Of a stretch of 64,000 nucleotides of DNA, positions 12,901 to 22,336 are shown in pieces. Within the stretch, counting starts at the first letter, position 1; each line of letters starts with the position of its first letter. A program made the translations under genes and the position numbers. The stretch spans positions 62,001-126,000 of the forward strand of contig BDIU01000416.1 of assembly GCA_002118135.1 (NCBI GenBank), read 5' to 3'. A model generated the notes under the pieces. That model was given only the letters and a program-made list of their open reading frames with translations, did no database searches and had not been told where the DNA came from. This DNA is from Trebouxia sp. TZW2008. Its lineage: Eukaryota; Chlorophyta; Trebouxiophyceae; Trebouxiales; Trebouxiaceae.

Positions 12901-15900
12901 ATGGCGCACCAGTGCTGGCGGTACTTGGTGAAGTAGAAGAACGTTGCCTCATCCGCCGTCTCTTGGGACCAGTTATATGAGCTCAGGCCCTGCAATGGAA
13001 CATAAAATCAGCTGAAGTAGAAGAACTGGTTCAGTAGTGCTCAGACAGGATGCTGCAACAGTGTTGGCGGTAGTGGGTGAAGTAGAAGAAGGTTGCCTCA
13101 TCCGCCATCTGCTGAGACCAGTTATCTTTGCTCAGGCCCTGCATTACCGCAAACATGTGTTTCAGAAGTATGGTTTCACTTGTGCCGTTGTAAGTGCTTG
13201 AACCCTGCAATGTAGTGAGCATAGTACGGAAATGGAAGTATGCTGCACAAGTGCTGGCGGTAGTGCGTGAAGTAGAAGAACGGTGCCTCATTGGCCATCT
13301 CCTGGGACCAATTGTATGAGCTCAGGCCCTGCAAAGAAGTCGTCAAGCTGGCTGACAAGCTGACAGGCCCTCACAATATGCCACAGTCATTTGAGCCTTG
13401 ATCAACAGGTCCATGCAGATATAGAGTAGGGAGTGGCCTGACAACAGGGTGGTGGACAGACGCTAGGATTGTGGGTCTGACCTTGCTGCCAGACTCAAGC
13501 CATTCCGGGACAGGTTTGCCCAAGAAAAGCTCAGAATGTACACACTGTTGTCTGAGTGGAGCCTCAACCATTAGACGTACAGTCAACAGGGTAGAGCAGA
13601 CAGTAAGGTGAAGGGTCTCACCTCTCTGCCAGACTTGAGCCACTCCTGGACATGTTTGCCTGAGAAAACCTCATCATTGTAGATCTGATCCCCACCCCCC
13701 ACCATGGCATGTAGGGGCGCTTGGGCATGCTGTCGCAGCACATCCCTCCATAGCACAAACTGCACAAAGCGCTAAACTTAGATTTTGACGACTGAAAACA
13801 GATATCAGTTGCTTGTTGTTGCTCAAACGTTGATCATTGTAGATCTGGTGCCCATTCCCCATCATGGCATGCAGGTGGGCCTTGCTATGGCGACTCAACA
13901 CATCCCTCCACAGCACAAACTGCAGCAACAACAAACTGCCATATGTGAATTTGTGGACTGCAATCCCCATTAGACAAGCAACAGCAGTCAGCAGCTAGTT
14001 CTTGATGCGCAAACATCGCTTGTTTTATCCCCGCCCCTCATCCCGGCATGCAGGCCCCCCCTCCCCTTGATTGGGGTCTTGCTATGCTGACTCAGCACAC
14101 ACCTTCACAGAGTAAACTGCAAAGAGCACAGCATGTGAGAACCAAGGCTGACCACCGTGCTGTCCAACGAGTGAACATCAAACAAGCATCCTGTGACATG
14201 AGCATAGGGGTCACTAACAGCTGCCTCTGATTGCTGTCAAAAGATCATTGTCAGCACGGGTGATCTGTATACATGGAGCAACATGGGTACAGCCAGCTTT
14301 GAGTTTGCATGAGGGTCAATAGGGTGACTCATATGGGCCACCCAACTTGTCATGATTACCATCTCATAGTGCTGCAAAGACAAAGTCAGCATATATGATT
14401 TGCTCACATGCACCCAAATGGCAATGGACGACACAGAAAGCTAGCCTTGTGCTTGCTGCACAGTGTGAAATGTACCTCGTATGGGCCGCCCCATTTGTCA
14501 TGATCACCATCAGCTGAGAGGCCATTACAGGAGTGGAAGCCCCAATGCCAGGTTTGGCTTGCCCCTGCCACAAAGAAGCTCCACCTGCAAAGGTACAGAT
14601 AATGTTGCGAGCTAACGCTTGTGTGTTCTGAGACAACAAGAAAATCACTTGCAGAAGATGTCTGTACAGTAATCTTTGGATATGATAACTGCATTGGTCA
14701 CCAAGAAAACTGTCCTTACATCAAATTATGATTACTCAGAAGTACCACTGTAGTCAGAATGCAGTGCTTGATTCCCAGTTGCATTGTCCTTCCATAGAGA
14801 ATGTCCTTATGTCAAATGTCCTGATATTGAGATATTGCTGTACATACAGATGTTTACATATCTACGCACCAGGTTGGACTTGCCCCTTTGATAATTAGAT
14901 CCCAATAGCAATGAGATATAGCTGGACTCAGATGTCTATCATTGCAGTTAGCTGACAATATCCGTGCTGAGATACATCTCTATATCCAGCCATATCTACC
15001 AATATATCTCACGGTGGATACCTAGTGAATTATATCTGCAGCTACAGCAACTTCACAAGTATTCAAGCTGTGAATTTGCACTGTCATGCCTCTGGAATAT
15101 GTGTACCTGTGGCCTCTAGAATCTACATTGATGGTGTAAAACACCTCCTGCTTGTGCTGCTGCACTTGGACTGCAACGTCAACAGGATTGCAGATTTAGC
15201 ATTGTCCCAAACCTGTGGCCTCTAGGGTCTATATTCATGATGTAGAGGGACCCCTGATCCTGTTGCTTTTGGATTGCTGTTGTAAACATGCTTAGGCCAA
15301 ATCCAAGCAGCTCTCTTGTACCTGTGGCCTCTAGGGTCCACATTGATTGTGTAGAAGACCTCCTGCTTGTACTGCTGCACTTGGACTGCAATGTTAACAG
15401 GGTTACAGATTTAGCATTGTCCCAAACCTGTGGCCTCTAGGGTCTATGTTGAAGGTGTAGAGGGTCCCCTGATCCTGCTGTTGCTTTTGGATTGCTGTTG
15501 TAAACATGCTCAGGTCAAGTCCAAGCAGCTCTATTATAACTGTGGCCTCTAGGGTCTACATTGATGGTAAAAAACACCTCCTGCTTCTGCTGCTGCACTT
15601 GGACTGCAATGTTAACAGGGTTGCAGATTTATCATTGTCCTAAACCTGTGGCCTCTAGGGTCTATATGCATGGTGTAGAGGGACCCCTGATCCTGTTGCT
15701 TTTGAATTGCTGTTGTAAACATGCTTAGGCCAAATCCAAGCAGCTCTCTTGTACCTGTGGCCTCTAGGGTCCACATTGATTGTGTAGAAGACCTCCTGCT
15801 CCTGCTGCTGCACTTGCACTGCAATGTTGAAGCGCCAGCAGGACCAGCCAAACATCTCTGCCAGCAGTATGGGCTGTATCACATCCAGCCTGCCATCCTG

Positions 15901-16912
15901 CAGCAAAGATGGCGAAGCGATTTGATGAGCAGGACACGACGTCACTGCAACTATTGAGGGTAGGCTGAGGTCAGGATGAACCTGCGGTGTGGCCTGCAGC
16001 AGCCTGCCATCCTAGCATGTGGTAATGAGAATTATCAATGCAATCAGTGCAGCAATGGCACACTGAAGGTTTTGACTGAGGGCATGGAGAAACATCTCTG
16101 CCAACAGTATGGGCTGCACCACATTCAGCCTGCCATCCTAGCATGCACCAAATGTGGATGAATGAGTGAAACAAAGGGTCAATGGTACATCCTGCAAATT
16201 TCCATGCAATGAGCATGGGACTGGTTCAGCCTCTTGCTGTAGCATGCAGCAGGCATAATACGTCGAGGTAAGGGTGATTTTTCAGCATAGGCTGACCACC
16301 ATACAGCCTGCCATCCTAGCATGCACCAGAGATGCCTTAATCAGGACAGCAGTTACTCAAATCACTAATCAGAGCGGGTGAAACCTTAGCAAGCAGTGTT
16401 TTGTGGCAGCGACGTGTGTGCCAGCATGCAGAACACGTGACACACAAGTTGAGAGTAAGAATAGGCTTGGCGCAAACGCTCTAGTGCTGGCAGCGTGCGC
16501 AGCGTGTGATGCAACAAACAGCACAGTGTTTCAGGCAAGCTCCAAAGCTAGCTCTTGATTAAGCTCTGTAATGCCTATTCACACCAAAAATGCCTGTTTA
16601 CACTGATTGAAAGTTGATCAGGCGGTTTTGTCAGCTTACCACAGTCTGAAGTTGAAGCAAGGGACTTTGCATGCCCTGCTTTGTCAGGTACAAGACCGAG
16701 CCTTGCCAGATGCCAGCTTCTATGTCATAGCTATTGAGCTGCAAGGCTGGTCCAGCAACACCAAGGGCATCTGAGTCATCCTCCCCCCTTGTGAGAGTCC
16801 CCCCAACTTCTGCAGGGTGTTTGCCTTGAGCTTCAGCTTTTTGCTGCTGTGCTTGTACAGTGGGAGAGTCATCAGCAAAGTCTTGAGGGGTTTCTGCTCC
16901 AGCCACGACCAT
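3971..16912 (-). CDS. PhoD-like metallophosphatase, 14 exons, 651 aa
   Basis: Exons: 16912-16640, 15897-15755, 14584-14476, 13759-13622, 12737-12533, 10712-10527, 9841-9719, 9117-9046, 8396-8322, 7833-7661, 6850-6690, 5671-5589, 4606-4502, 4080-3971. All 13 junctions agree in phase and total 1956 nt. Family signatures come in order: GGGDQIYND (about 196-204), MMWDDHDIFDGWGSYP (about 264-279), LFQQQTT, FGPTTCMVAPDSRA, HVVVLLTVPIVFP, NFGEAKLLDDIIDHW, SFVGGDVHVAAVGRLY (about 468-483). The Asp/His residues in these motifs match the metal-binding positions expected of PhoD-like phosphatases, which are phosphomono- or diesterases. No signal peptide is evident; the N-terminus is acidic and Gln-rich, so a cytosolic enzyme seems likely. 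Introns after exons 5 and 9 begin with GC. Almost every intron carries partial copies of a flanking exon. The substrate is unknown. Confidence 0.93.
4660..4737 (-). repeat. 5' echo of PhoD exon 13
   Basis: It begins with the same gcag acceptor as exon 13 and reads ADTPGRLVYSLRIEESDPG, against ADTPGCLVYSLRIEESDPG in the true exon just downstream. Weaker relics of the same head occur near 4830-4855 and 4895-4935. Confidence 0.85.
5790..6345 (-). repeat. Four 5' echoes of PhoD exon 12
   Basis: Copies near 5795-5850, 6065-6120, 6205-6245 and 6310-6345 all follow tgcag. They read RNWCELREVAATQAQL, RNWCEVRKVAATQAQS, a version with an internal stop, and RDRCEVRDSC. The intact exon (RNWCEVREVAATQAQL and onward) is the most downstream copy at 5671-5589. 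Confidence 0.85.
6488..6560 (-). repeat. 3' echo of PhoD exon 11
   Basis: Reads RTRDKMMRIFKDWPTADKR, then its last codons and a GT donor (gtacaa). The true exon tail is TREKMVRIFKDRPTGDK. It lies downstream of the intact exon. Confidence 0.85.
6954..7012 (-). repeat. 5' echo of PhoD exon 11
   Basis: Reads IVSSAIVNAPPPPTFINLLH after a tgcag acceptor, nearly identical to the head of exon 11. The rest of the exon is missing. It lies upstream of the intact exon. Confidence 0.87.
7340..7560 (-). repeat. Two 3' echoes of PhoD exon 10
   Basis: The copy at 7486-7560 reads AAVGRLYTQPTVHRLRHDHC and keeps a gtaagc donor. A shorter copy near 7340-7380 reads KVHSVRHNHRF. Both lie downstream of the intact exon and contain only its second half. 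Confidence 0.85.
7890..7947 (-). repeat. 5' echo of PhoD exon 10
   Basis: Reads QHHGERHKWMAGLQNLLRS, against QHHGERHNLIARLQNLARA in the true exon. Only the first third is present, upstream of the intact exon. Confidence 0.83.
8455..8512 (-). repeat. 5' echo of PhoD exon 9
   Basis: A short relic reading RITDSF, against KITDNFGE in the true exon. It lies upstream of exon 9 and is diverged. Confidence 0.5.
9548..9632 (-). repeat. 3' echo of PhoD exon 7
   Basis: Reads VFQLLHKLPDSCHHVVVLL and then AVPIVFP followed by a GT donor; the true exon reads MFQLLHKLPESCRHVVVLL. The open frame and donor are kept, but the first part of the exon is missing. Confidence 0.88.
10235..10450 (-). repeat. Two 3' echoes of PhoD exon 6
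   Basis: Copies near 10385-10450 (KAFSLLRMSGPTTCLVALDS) and 10237-10290 (MFGPTTCMVAPNFRA, with a gtcggt donor) match the tail of exon 6. Both are downstream of it. Confidence 0.82.
10742..11220 (-). repeat. Three 5' echoes of PhoD exon 6
   Basis: Copies near 10742-10880, 10905-11050 and 11085-11215 start FKIARQMYLLFQQHTTI, FKIASQICLLFQQQTTI and FKIASQMCLL followed by a stop. The first has a 2-nt frameshift and the third a TAG. All are upstream of the intact exon at 10712-10527. Confidence 0.87.
11830..12465 (-). repeat. 186-bp tandem array: four 3' echoes of the PhoD catalytic exon
   Basis: The anchor word aaagatg recurs at 11881, 12067, 12253 and 12439, exactly 186 bp apart, then at 12585 in the intact exon (146 bp). 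On the minus strand each copy carries the WDDHD segment and the exon tail. Differences from the real exon are VCDDHD (copy 1), VWDDHD with the GT donor lost (copy 2), a stop in place of Trp (copy 3), and AGQG in place of DDHD (copy 4). Since 186 is divisible by 3, the opposite strand stays open for about 300 codons. Confidence 0.92.
12800..13335 (-). repeat. Array of 5' echoes of the PhoD catalytic exon (exon 5)
   Basis: Copies near 12800-12864, 12908-12992, 13058-13143 and 13245-13333, plus a fragment at 13180-13207, start after tgcag. They read GISTYNWSQEMADEA, GLSSYNWSQETADEATFFYF, GLSKDNWSQQMADEATFFYF and GLSSYNWSQEMANEAPFFYF. Three are open over the whole shared segment. None contains the WDDHD half of the exon. 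All lie upstream of the intact exon (12737-12533). Confidence 0.9.
13478..13522 (-). repeat. 3' echo of PhoD exon 4
   Basis: Reads LGKPVPEWLESGSK with a gtcaga donor, against SGKHVQEWLKSGRE in exon 4. It lies downstream of exon 4. Confidence 0.82.
13835..14125 (-). repeat. Two 5' echoes of PhoD exon 4
   Basis: The copy at 13838-13922 reads FVLWRDVLSRHSKAHLHAMM and then NGHQIYND, so the metal-site GGGDQ has become GNGHQ. The copy at 14040-14125 is degenerate with an internal stop. Both are upstream of exon 4. Confidence 0.85.
14333..14376 (-). repeat. 3' echo of PhoD exon 3
   Basis: Reads DGNHDKLGGPYE, against DGDHDKWGGPYE in exon 3. It lies downstream of exon 3. Confidence 0.75.
14667..14840. 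mobile_element. MITE copy 1, 174 bp, TA-flanked
   Basis: It starts cagtaatctttggat and ends atattgctg, with imperfect inverted ends beginning CAG, and is flanked on both sides by TA (14665-14666 and 14841-14842). The interior shares the words gcattggtcaccaagaaa, tgtccttac and ctcagaagtaccactg with copies at 51718 and 52474. TA target sites and CAG ends fit Tc1/mariner- or pogo-derived MITEs. It has no coding capacity. It lies in a PhoD intron. Confidence 0.75.
15106..15753 (-). repeat. Nested 107/215/433-bp array: six 3' echoes of PhoD exon 2
   Basis: The word cctgtggcctctag starts at 15106, 15212, 15321, 15427, about 15539 and 15645, then at 15754 in the real exon. Two types alternate. Type A reads VQVQQYKQEVFYTINVDPRG and type B reads IQKQQDQGSLYIMNIDPRG. 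A1-A3, B1-B3 and A2-A4 are each exactly 433 bp apart, so a block was duplicated after the dimer had formed. All six copies keep an open frame and five keep the CAG|GT donor; A3 has a changed donor. Each also has a tgcag or acaacag acceptor-like site. Confidence 0.92.
15990..16322 (-). repeat. 5' echoes of PhoD exon 2
   Basis: A good copy near 16088-16142 reads DGRLNVVQPILLAEMF after a tag acceptor (the true exon reads DGRLDVIQPILLAEMF). Shorter copies of the same head occur at 15995-16020 and 16290-16320. All are upstream of exon 2 and none contains its second half. Confidence 0.83.
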
Positions 16913-18536
16913 GACGTCTGCTGTATCGCGTCACAAACTCCTCGCTGCCAGTATTGCTGTGCACAAGTATTGAGCGAGCAGCTGCGGCGTCCACTGACGA
17001 GCCCGTGATGCGTATCAGTGATCACCAGACCTGACGGCAGTGGGCTGCTCGTCAAGAAAGTTGATTCCCGGAAGACATATTGCAGTGATCAGAGAGACAT
17101 GAAAGATCAAGTTATGTCAGCCAGGATCTTGCTTTCATATGCTGAAACGCCTCGACACCAAGGATCAAGATGCCGAGGGAGGCGGCGACGCAGCACCGGT
17201 GGAACTGCGCACTGCCCGGACAGCTGCAAGTCAGCAGCTGCGCAAATCACGCACGCTCAGTCGCGCTGGCGAGCCGCTGCACCGAGGTCAGCATCCTCGA
17301 CGCGATCCCGTTGACTTATGCTTGGAATCATACACGGTCACGCACACATGCACGTTCAGGTGGTAACGATTCATGATGCTTCGCTGACGATCATGATGCA
17401 TCATTTTGTGATGGTGGCCCCTCAACTTGCATTATGTGACGCAAACAGCAGGTGGCCAAACAGATCCTGCGTTCTGTTCTCAGCGTATGCATCAGCTCAG
17501 GTTTGAACGGTATTACAGGGACTCCAAGTTGGATGCCCAGGTGACCTAGGACCTGTCCGACGTAAATACTGCAGCAAGTAGCAACTTTGTTGACCGTGAC
17601 AACAAAAGTAGCAGAAGCGGCTGTGGCCTTTACAGTGCCACTGGAATGAGCAAGCATTATAGTATTGGTATTGTGTCTGGTTCAACACAGTTTCATGTAA
17701 GTAGGAGATGCCGAAGGGCAGATGGCAGTGAACATTGTTTCCAATGCAACTCAACATCAGAATTGGAGTGCAGACCGTCAACAGCTTCAGAAGCAGTGTG
17801 GGGGTTGGCAGAAGTGCCTGCAAGCAGAGATGACTATTGGGTGGCCTGACACTTGTCCTCCAACTTGCAAAAAATGGGGAATTGCCTGTTGCTTAGATGA
17901 AGCATTTGGCAACGAGCTCGTCTATATTGAGCAACATGAAACCAACCATTCAGCAGCTTCCGAGACTAGTAAAAACCCATTACCTACATACTAAGACAAC
18001 ACCCCACCACGACTTGCAAATTCTGTTCAAATAATATGCCATGTGGCCAAAAGTCATAAAAAGAAAGGGCGTAGACTTTTCAAAAGTGTGTCACAACCAT
18101 AACTCAGACTGCGCATCAGTCTCACAGATGAGCAAGCTTGCTGAGTGCTCCTCAGGTTGCTCAACAGCTGTGAGTTGCCTTTCAGAATAAGTGTTTCAGA
18201 ATTTATGCCTGATGCCGAAGCTTCTCAACCATAGCAAATCCACTGCTCTTTTCTCACACCAAGACTCTCATCAACATATTTCTGAATCTCAGTCTCTCAA
18301 CTTGTTGCTTGTCTGCGTCTGGCTCAAAAAATCTTGTACCACTTGTCAGCTGTTGAGAGGTTTGTTTGCAGCAAAAACGCACGGCAGTGTGCATCAATGC
18401 ACTCACAAAAAATGATCTGCCTGGGGTGGATCAGCTGCGCCCATAACAGGATGATCAGCCTGATTTGATGAGCTGCACGCACGAGACGATGATCTGCCTG
18501 GTACGGACCAGCTGTACTTAGAAGAGGGTGATCTGC
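16913..18536. other. Intergenic region, no gene seen
   Basis: This lies between the start of the PhoD-like gene and the stop of the CCT gene. It should hold the PhoD promoter and the CCT 3' UTR. The plus-strand ORF near 17139-17366 has an Ala/Arg-rich composition but no splice partner or recognisable motif. I see no RNA gene or mobile element. Confidence 0.5.
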
Positions 18537-20811
18537 TCAGCTGCACTCAGAAGAGGATGATCTGCCAGAGGTGTTAGGGCTTTCAGGATCATCACCATTG
18601 TCGTTGAGCATTGCATCGACTTGCAGCTCAGCCAATCTAGTTGGTGCCACATTGCAGCCCTGTACATCATCATGACCGTGATTACCATCAACATCAGTGT
18701 TCCCCAACATGAATTCAATTGCCGTGGATGGACATTGATAGTACTCAACCAAGTCAGCTATTGCAACACAGTCTGAGATAGATAGTCCAGTGATCTCCAA
18801 AAAGAATCTGAACTGATCAATACGCAGGCTGGTTTGCGTAGCCCAGGCAGGGCTGCCTAAACGCAAATGCAAATGCAACGGCAAAGAGTATGTATGGTGT
18901 GCATTGTGTCGCTCATCTGGTCTGTGTCCAATGACAGACTGGGCAGGCCAACACACACAAAGCTTTGGTGCAGGACCCAAAGGGAGTGTGCTGCTATTGA
19001 CTGTGATGCAGAAGGGTTGCTGAAGCAGCAGCAATGATGCGCTGGGCGTACCTTCAAACGCGGCCTGTGATTTGTGGTCGTCTTGCGTATTTGGCAACGG
19101 ATTTTTGGGCCTGCTGTCCTGGTAGCCGTTTTCTCCCAATACCGCTCCAGACTAGCTGCATGCAAAAAATGCACAGCGTGAGACAACAACATCAGCGCAA
19201 AACGGTGTCTACTGGTCTCGCGTATTTGGCAACGGATCTTTGGACCTGCTGTCCTGGTGGCCTTTTTCTCCCAATATCGCTCCAGACTAGCTGCATGCAG
19301 AAGATGTACAGCCTGAGACAACATCAGCGCAAAGCGCGGTTTCTAGTGGTTAGATTGGCAGTAACAATGACCCTCATAATTTTGAGCTCATGTGCAAGGT
19401 CTTCATAGCTCAAGCATTGTTTTGCCAGGCTAGCTGATTCGCGGCGTCCCAAACAGGATGTTGCTGTGCAGCTTCTAAGATCCAGACAAGGCAAAGTCAT
19501 CCCAAGTTGTGACAGCAAGCAAGCAGCATACCTGTCTTTCCAGCAGCTGTATGCGGTGCGCAGGGCTGCTGCATAGAAGCGCCTTGCCCAGAAATCCCAA
19601 CAGCCCATTTCGACTGCACGGGAGCAAACTCGGAGGCAGTCATGGACGATCTGGGAGACACTGCAAAAACTGGATTTGCTGCTGGAATTGCACTGAGTAT
19701 TGGTAGCGAAGGTTGTGGTACAGTGTGCACTGATGTCTGTAGGGTGGTGAGTTGGTTGGGGTGGCTGTTGTTATGAAGAGAGCTGTCGATGGGATGCCTT
19801 TGATCAGATGACATCTCCTCCCACGCACTGCAGTGGCAATCAAATGTGTCGGCGGTCTTGATCAGAGCATGACATGCAGAAATGCACTCTCCTGTCATGA
19901 GTGTCTTGCATGGGCTGGCACATGACTGAATTACACTTTGCCATCAAAAGACCCGAAGGCTGTCGCTGTTCCTCCTCTGGGCTTCATACACACAGGCAAC
20001 ATCCACGATGTCAGTGTAATGCAAGAACGGCATGGTCATGTAGTACCTGATGACATCACCATAGTCTAGCTGCAACATCAACGATGTTGGGTTGACTGGG
20101 ACATTTAGGCATGGTACCTGCACAAACATGCAAGCCTCATGCATGCTGAATGGACATTCTGAACGCTGCAAGTGAATACCAGCATATTTGAACTCACAGC
20201 AGGCATTAGCCACTCACCAGATTGCTGCTGTGCTGAAGTGTGACGCTGTCAGCGCCCCAATCTCCAAACCTGCAACAGAATGTCGCTCACTTCACCAAAC
20301 TTAGGAAAGCGAGGAAGTGATCCTGGTAGCATAGCAAAATCAGGCTGTAGGAGCTTACGTCGTGGATACGTCAGACAACACGGTATAATCTCCTGAACTC
20401 TCAGCATTGTCATCCGTGAAGAGGTGCACTGGCTGCACCGCGGCGTCCTGCAAAGACGTCGAATTCGAAGTAGGGACACGCGTGCTGTATCAACCACGAA
20501 CAGTCTTGCAACCGCACTTTCAAGCACCCGCCGTAGCATACCTGGGTTGCAAGCAAGCTGCTAATGAAATCAGACTCCTGCTCGGAAAATGACTCGCAAG
20601 CGTCGTGCATGCTGGCACCTACAAAGCGGGAGACAAGCGTCGGCAGGTTTCCTTCCAAAGACGACGGCCTTCGGTCTGTCGCAGCTTTGAGACACGCCAA
20701 ACGAATGCTATACTCACATGAGCTCATCTGCAGGTTGCTTTGGTTTGAACAGTCATAAGCAGTAGGCGCGGTGACACAGGCCCCGGCAGCTGAGGCTGCT
20801 GAGCTGGACAT
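18537..20811 (-). CDS. CCT-domain protein, 7 exons, 427 aa
   Basis: Exons 20811-20542, 20447-20359, 20269-20218, 20117-20047, 19827-19532, 19155-19052 and 18938-18537 join in consistent phase (1284 nt) and end SSSSECS-stop. The CCT motif spans exon 6: ASLERYWEKTATRTAGPKIR continuing CQIRKTTTNHRPRLK, matching the R-Y-x-E-K, K-I-R, R-K and R-P-R-x-K positions of CONSTANS-type CCT domains. The final G-R-F part of the motif is not obvious in exon 7, so the domain may be shortened. CCT proteins act as nuclear cofactors, often binding NF-Y, in light, clock or stress control; that role is inferred from the family. No B-box, GATA or response-regulator domain was seen. The C-terminus is acidic and Ser-rich. 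A partial copy of the CCT exon lies upstream of it. Confidence 0.75.
19208..19289 (-). repeat. 5' echo of the CCT exon
   Basis: After a gcatgcag acceptor it reads ASLERYWEKKATRTAGPKIR, nearly identical to the head of exon 6, then diverges before the R-P-R-x-K end of the motif. It lies upstream of the intact exon. Confidence 0.88.
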
Positions 20812-22336
20812 GGATGACCTCAGGGATCTTGCTTTTACAAGCTGACGATAGGAGCCACGACAACTGCTGAGTCAGCCGCAACGAGGGCATAGCCCGAATG
20901 CCATCTGGAACTGGCCCAATGAACTGCGCATCAGCGTTGCGCTTGCAAAGGAGGCCAAGGTGGGCACAGAAACAGATTTTTGTCGTGGATTATCTCGGAT
21001 CATCTTCGAAAACAGGCCCACATGGGTCCATGTGTTTTTGCACTGTACTGTAAGTACTGCTGGTGCCGTGGTCGTTGAGCGATGACTAAGCTCGCACGCC
21101 CACGCAACTGGCTCGCAAAGCAGTAGACCTGCTCTCAATCACAGTCAGCATTGATGGATCTCCCGCACCCAACACCCAGCCACGTTATAAGCAAACCTGC
21201 ATTCATGCATCTTCATGACTGCGCCTTCATCTTGACTGCCGGCACAGCCAGATCAAGGGACACTGTAGTTTAGTTTGACGAGGCAAGCTAGGAATCATGA
21301 TGTCTGGAGGCAGCCTTGATGAGGCTAGCTTGGACTTTCCATCTTCAGACTACCTAAGACATTACACCAGCAGTTTCACAACCCTACAGATGAGATACAA
21401 AGCTGAATTGCACAGTTCACAGTTTGGACATGAAGTGACGTCATCGTCGTCGACAATGAAAATTCAATTTTAAAAGGTCTAGCAAACTTAGGTCAATCGA
21501 GCAACTGGTCAAATAACCTGATGTGCCAGCAACATCATCAATGGCATAGTACTCGTGTGCAGTACAAGGATAACAGAAAAATCAGAATGTGCAGGCTTGC
21601 ACCTTTGTAACATGCTGTTCTACAATCAGCCCACACTGCCTGAAGCCTTTTTTTTCCATTTCTTGCCCAGCAAGCACTATGTAAGGCTGGTGTCAACTTA
21701 ATCAGGAATACTGTTATGAAGCGCAGAAGAGCTGCATCTCCAGTTGCAATTGATCCTGGTGGCAAAACGCCTTCATTTTACCTAATCCCCAAATTTGTCA
21801 TGTGCAGGCCAAAGAGCTGAGCTGCAACTGGCTTTGTCCATGTTGTCCCACCTTGCAACGGGCTGGAGGTCCCTGTACAGTCCTGCATTCCTACAAGACA
21901 AAATCCAGTCATGAAGTTCCTACACGACAAAGTCCAGTGATGAAAGCTTAAAATTTTCTTGCACGATCCTGCAAGGCAGCAGGTGATCTGCACTTCCTGA
22001 AACCCTGGACACCTTTGCAGATACACTCGACCTATGCACGCCATAACATGCATTTGCAAGCTAGCCAGAGTCAGTGAAAAAGCCATTTTTAACACTCTCA
22101 TTGCCTCTTTCTCGGTATGTTTGTCAATATTTCACCAGCAATGCATGTGAGAGCTACTTTGTTCAGCTTCAGACATGGCTCTGACAGGGCTTAGTTCACT
22201 GTTGTTAGACTGCCTGTTGTTAGACTGCCTGAATCTCATGGACATATAGTCATTGCCACAGTGTGGCACATGTGATCAGCCTTGTTGACTGGCTAAAGCA
22301 TGTAAAATTACTCTCTCTCTCTCTTATAGCTTACCA
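20812..22336. other. Intergenic region, no gene seen
   Basis: This lies between the CCT gene start and the 2OG oxygenase stop, both on the minus strand. A (CT)n tract near 22312-22324 follows the oxygenase stop. The ORFs here have no recognisable motif and no coherent splice chain. Confidence 0.5.

Noticed and set aside
11830..13335. Claim of a functional Dscam-like set of mutually exclusive exons
   Set aside because: Most copies are half-exons, several have stops, frameshifts or lost splice sites, and the phases often do not allow in-frame substitution. Boundary-spanning tandem duplication explains the pattern more simply.
17139..17376. Overlapping plus-strand ORFs rich in Ala and Arg
   Set aside because: Two frames are open at once with compositional bias only, and there is no conserved motif or fitting intron border.
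19324..19608. Alternative frame in the CCT gene (MGCWDFWARRFYAAALRTAY)
   Set aside because: It looks protein-like, but joining it to the CCT exon creates an immediate stop. The chosen frame fits the phases on both sides.
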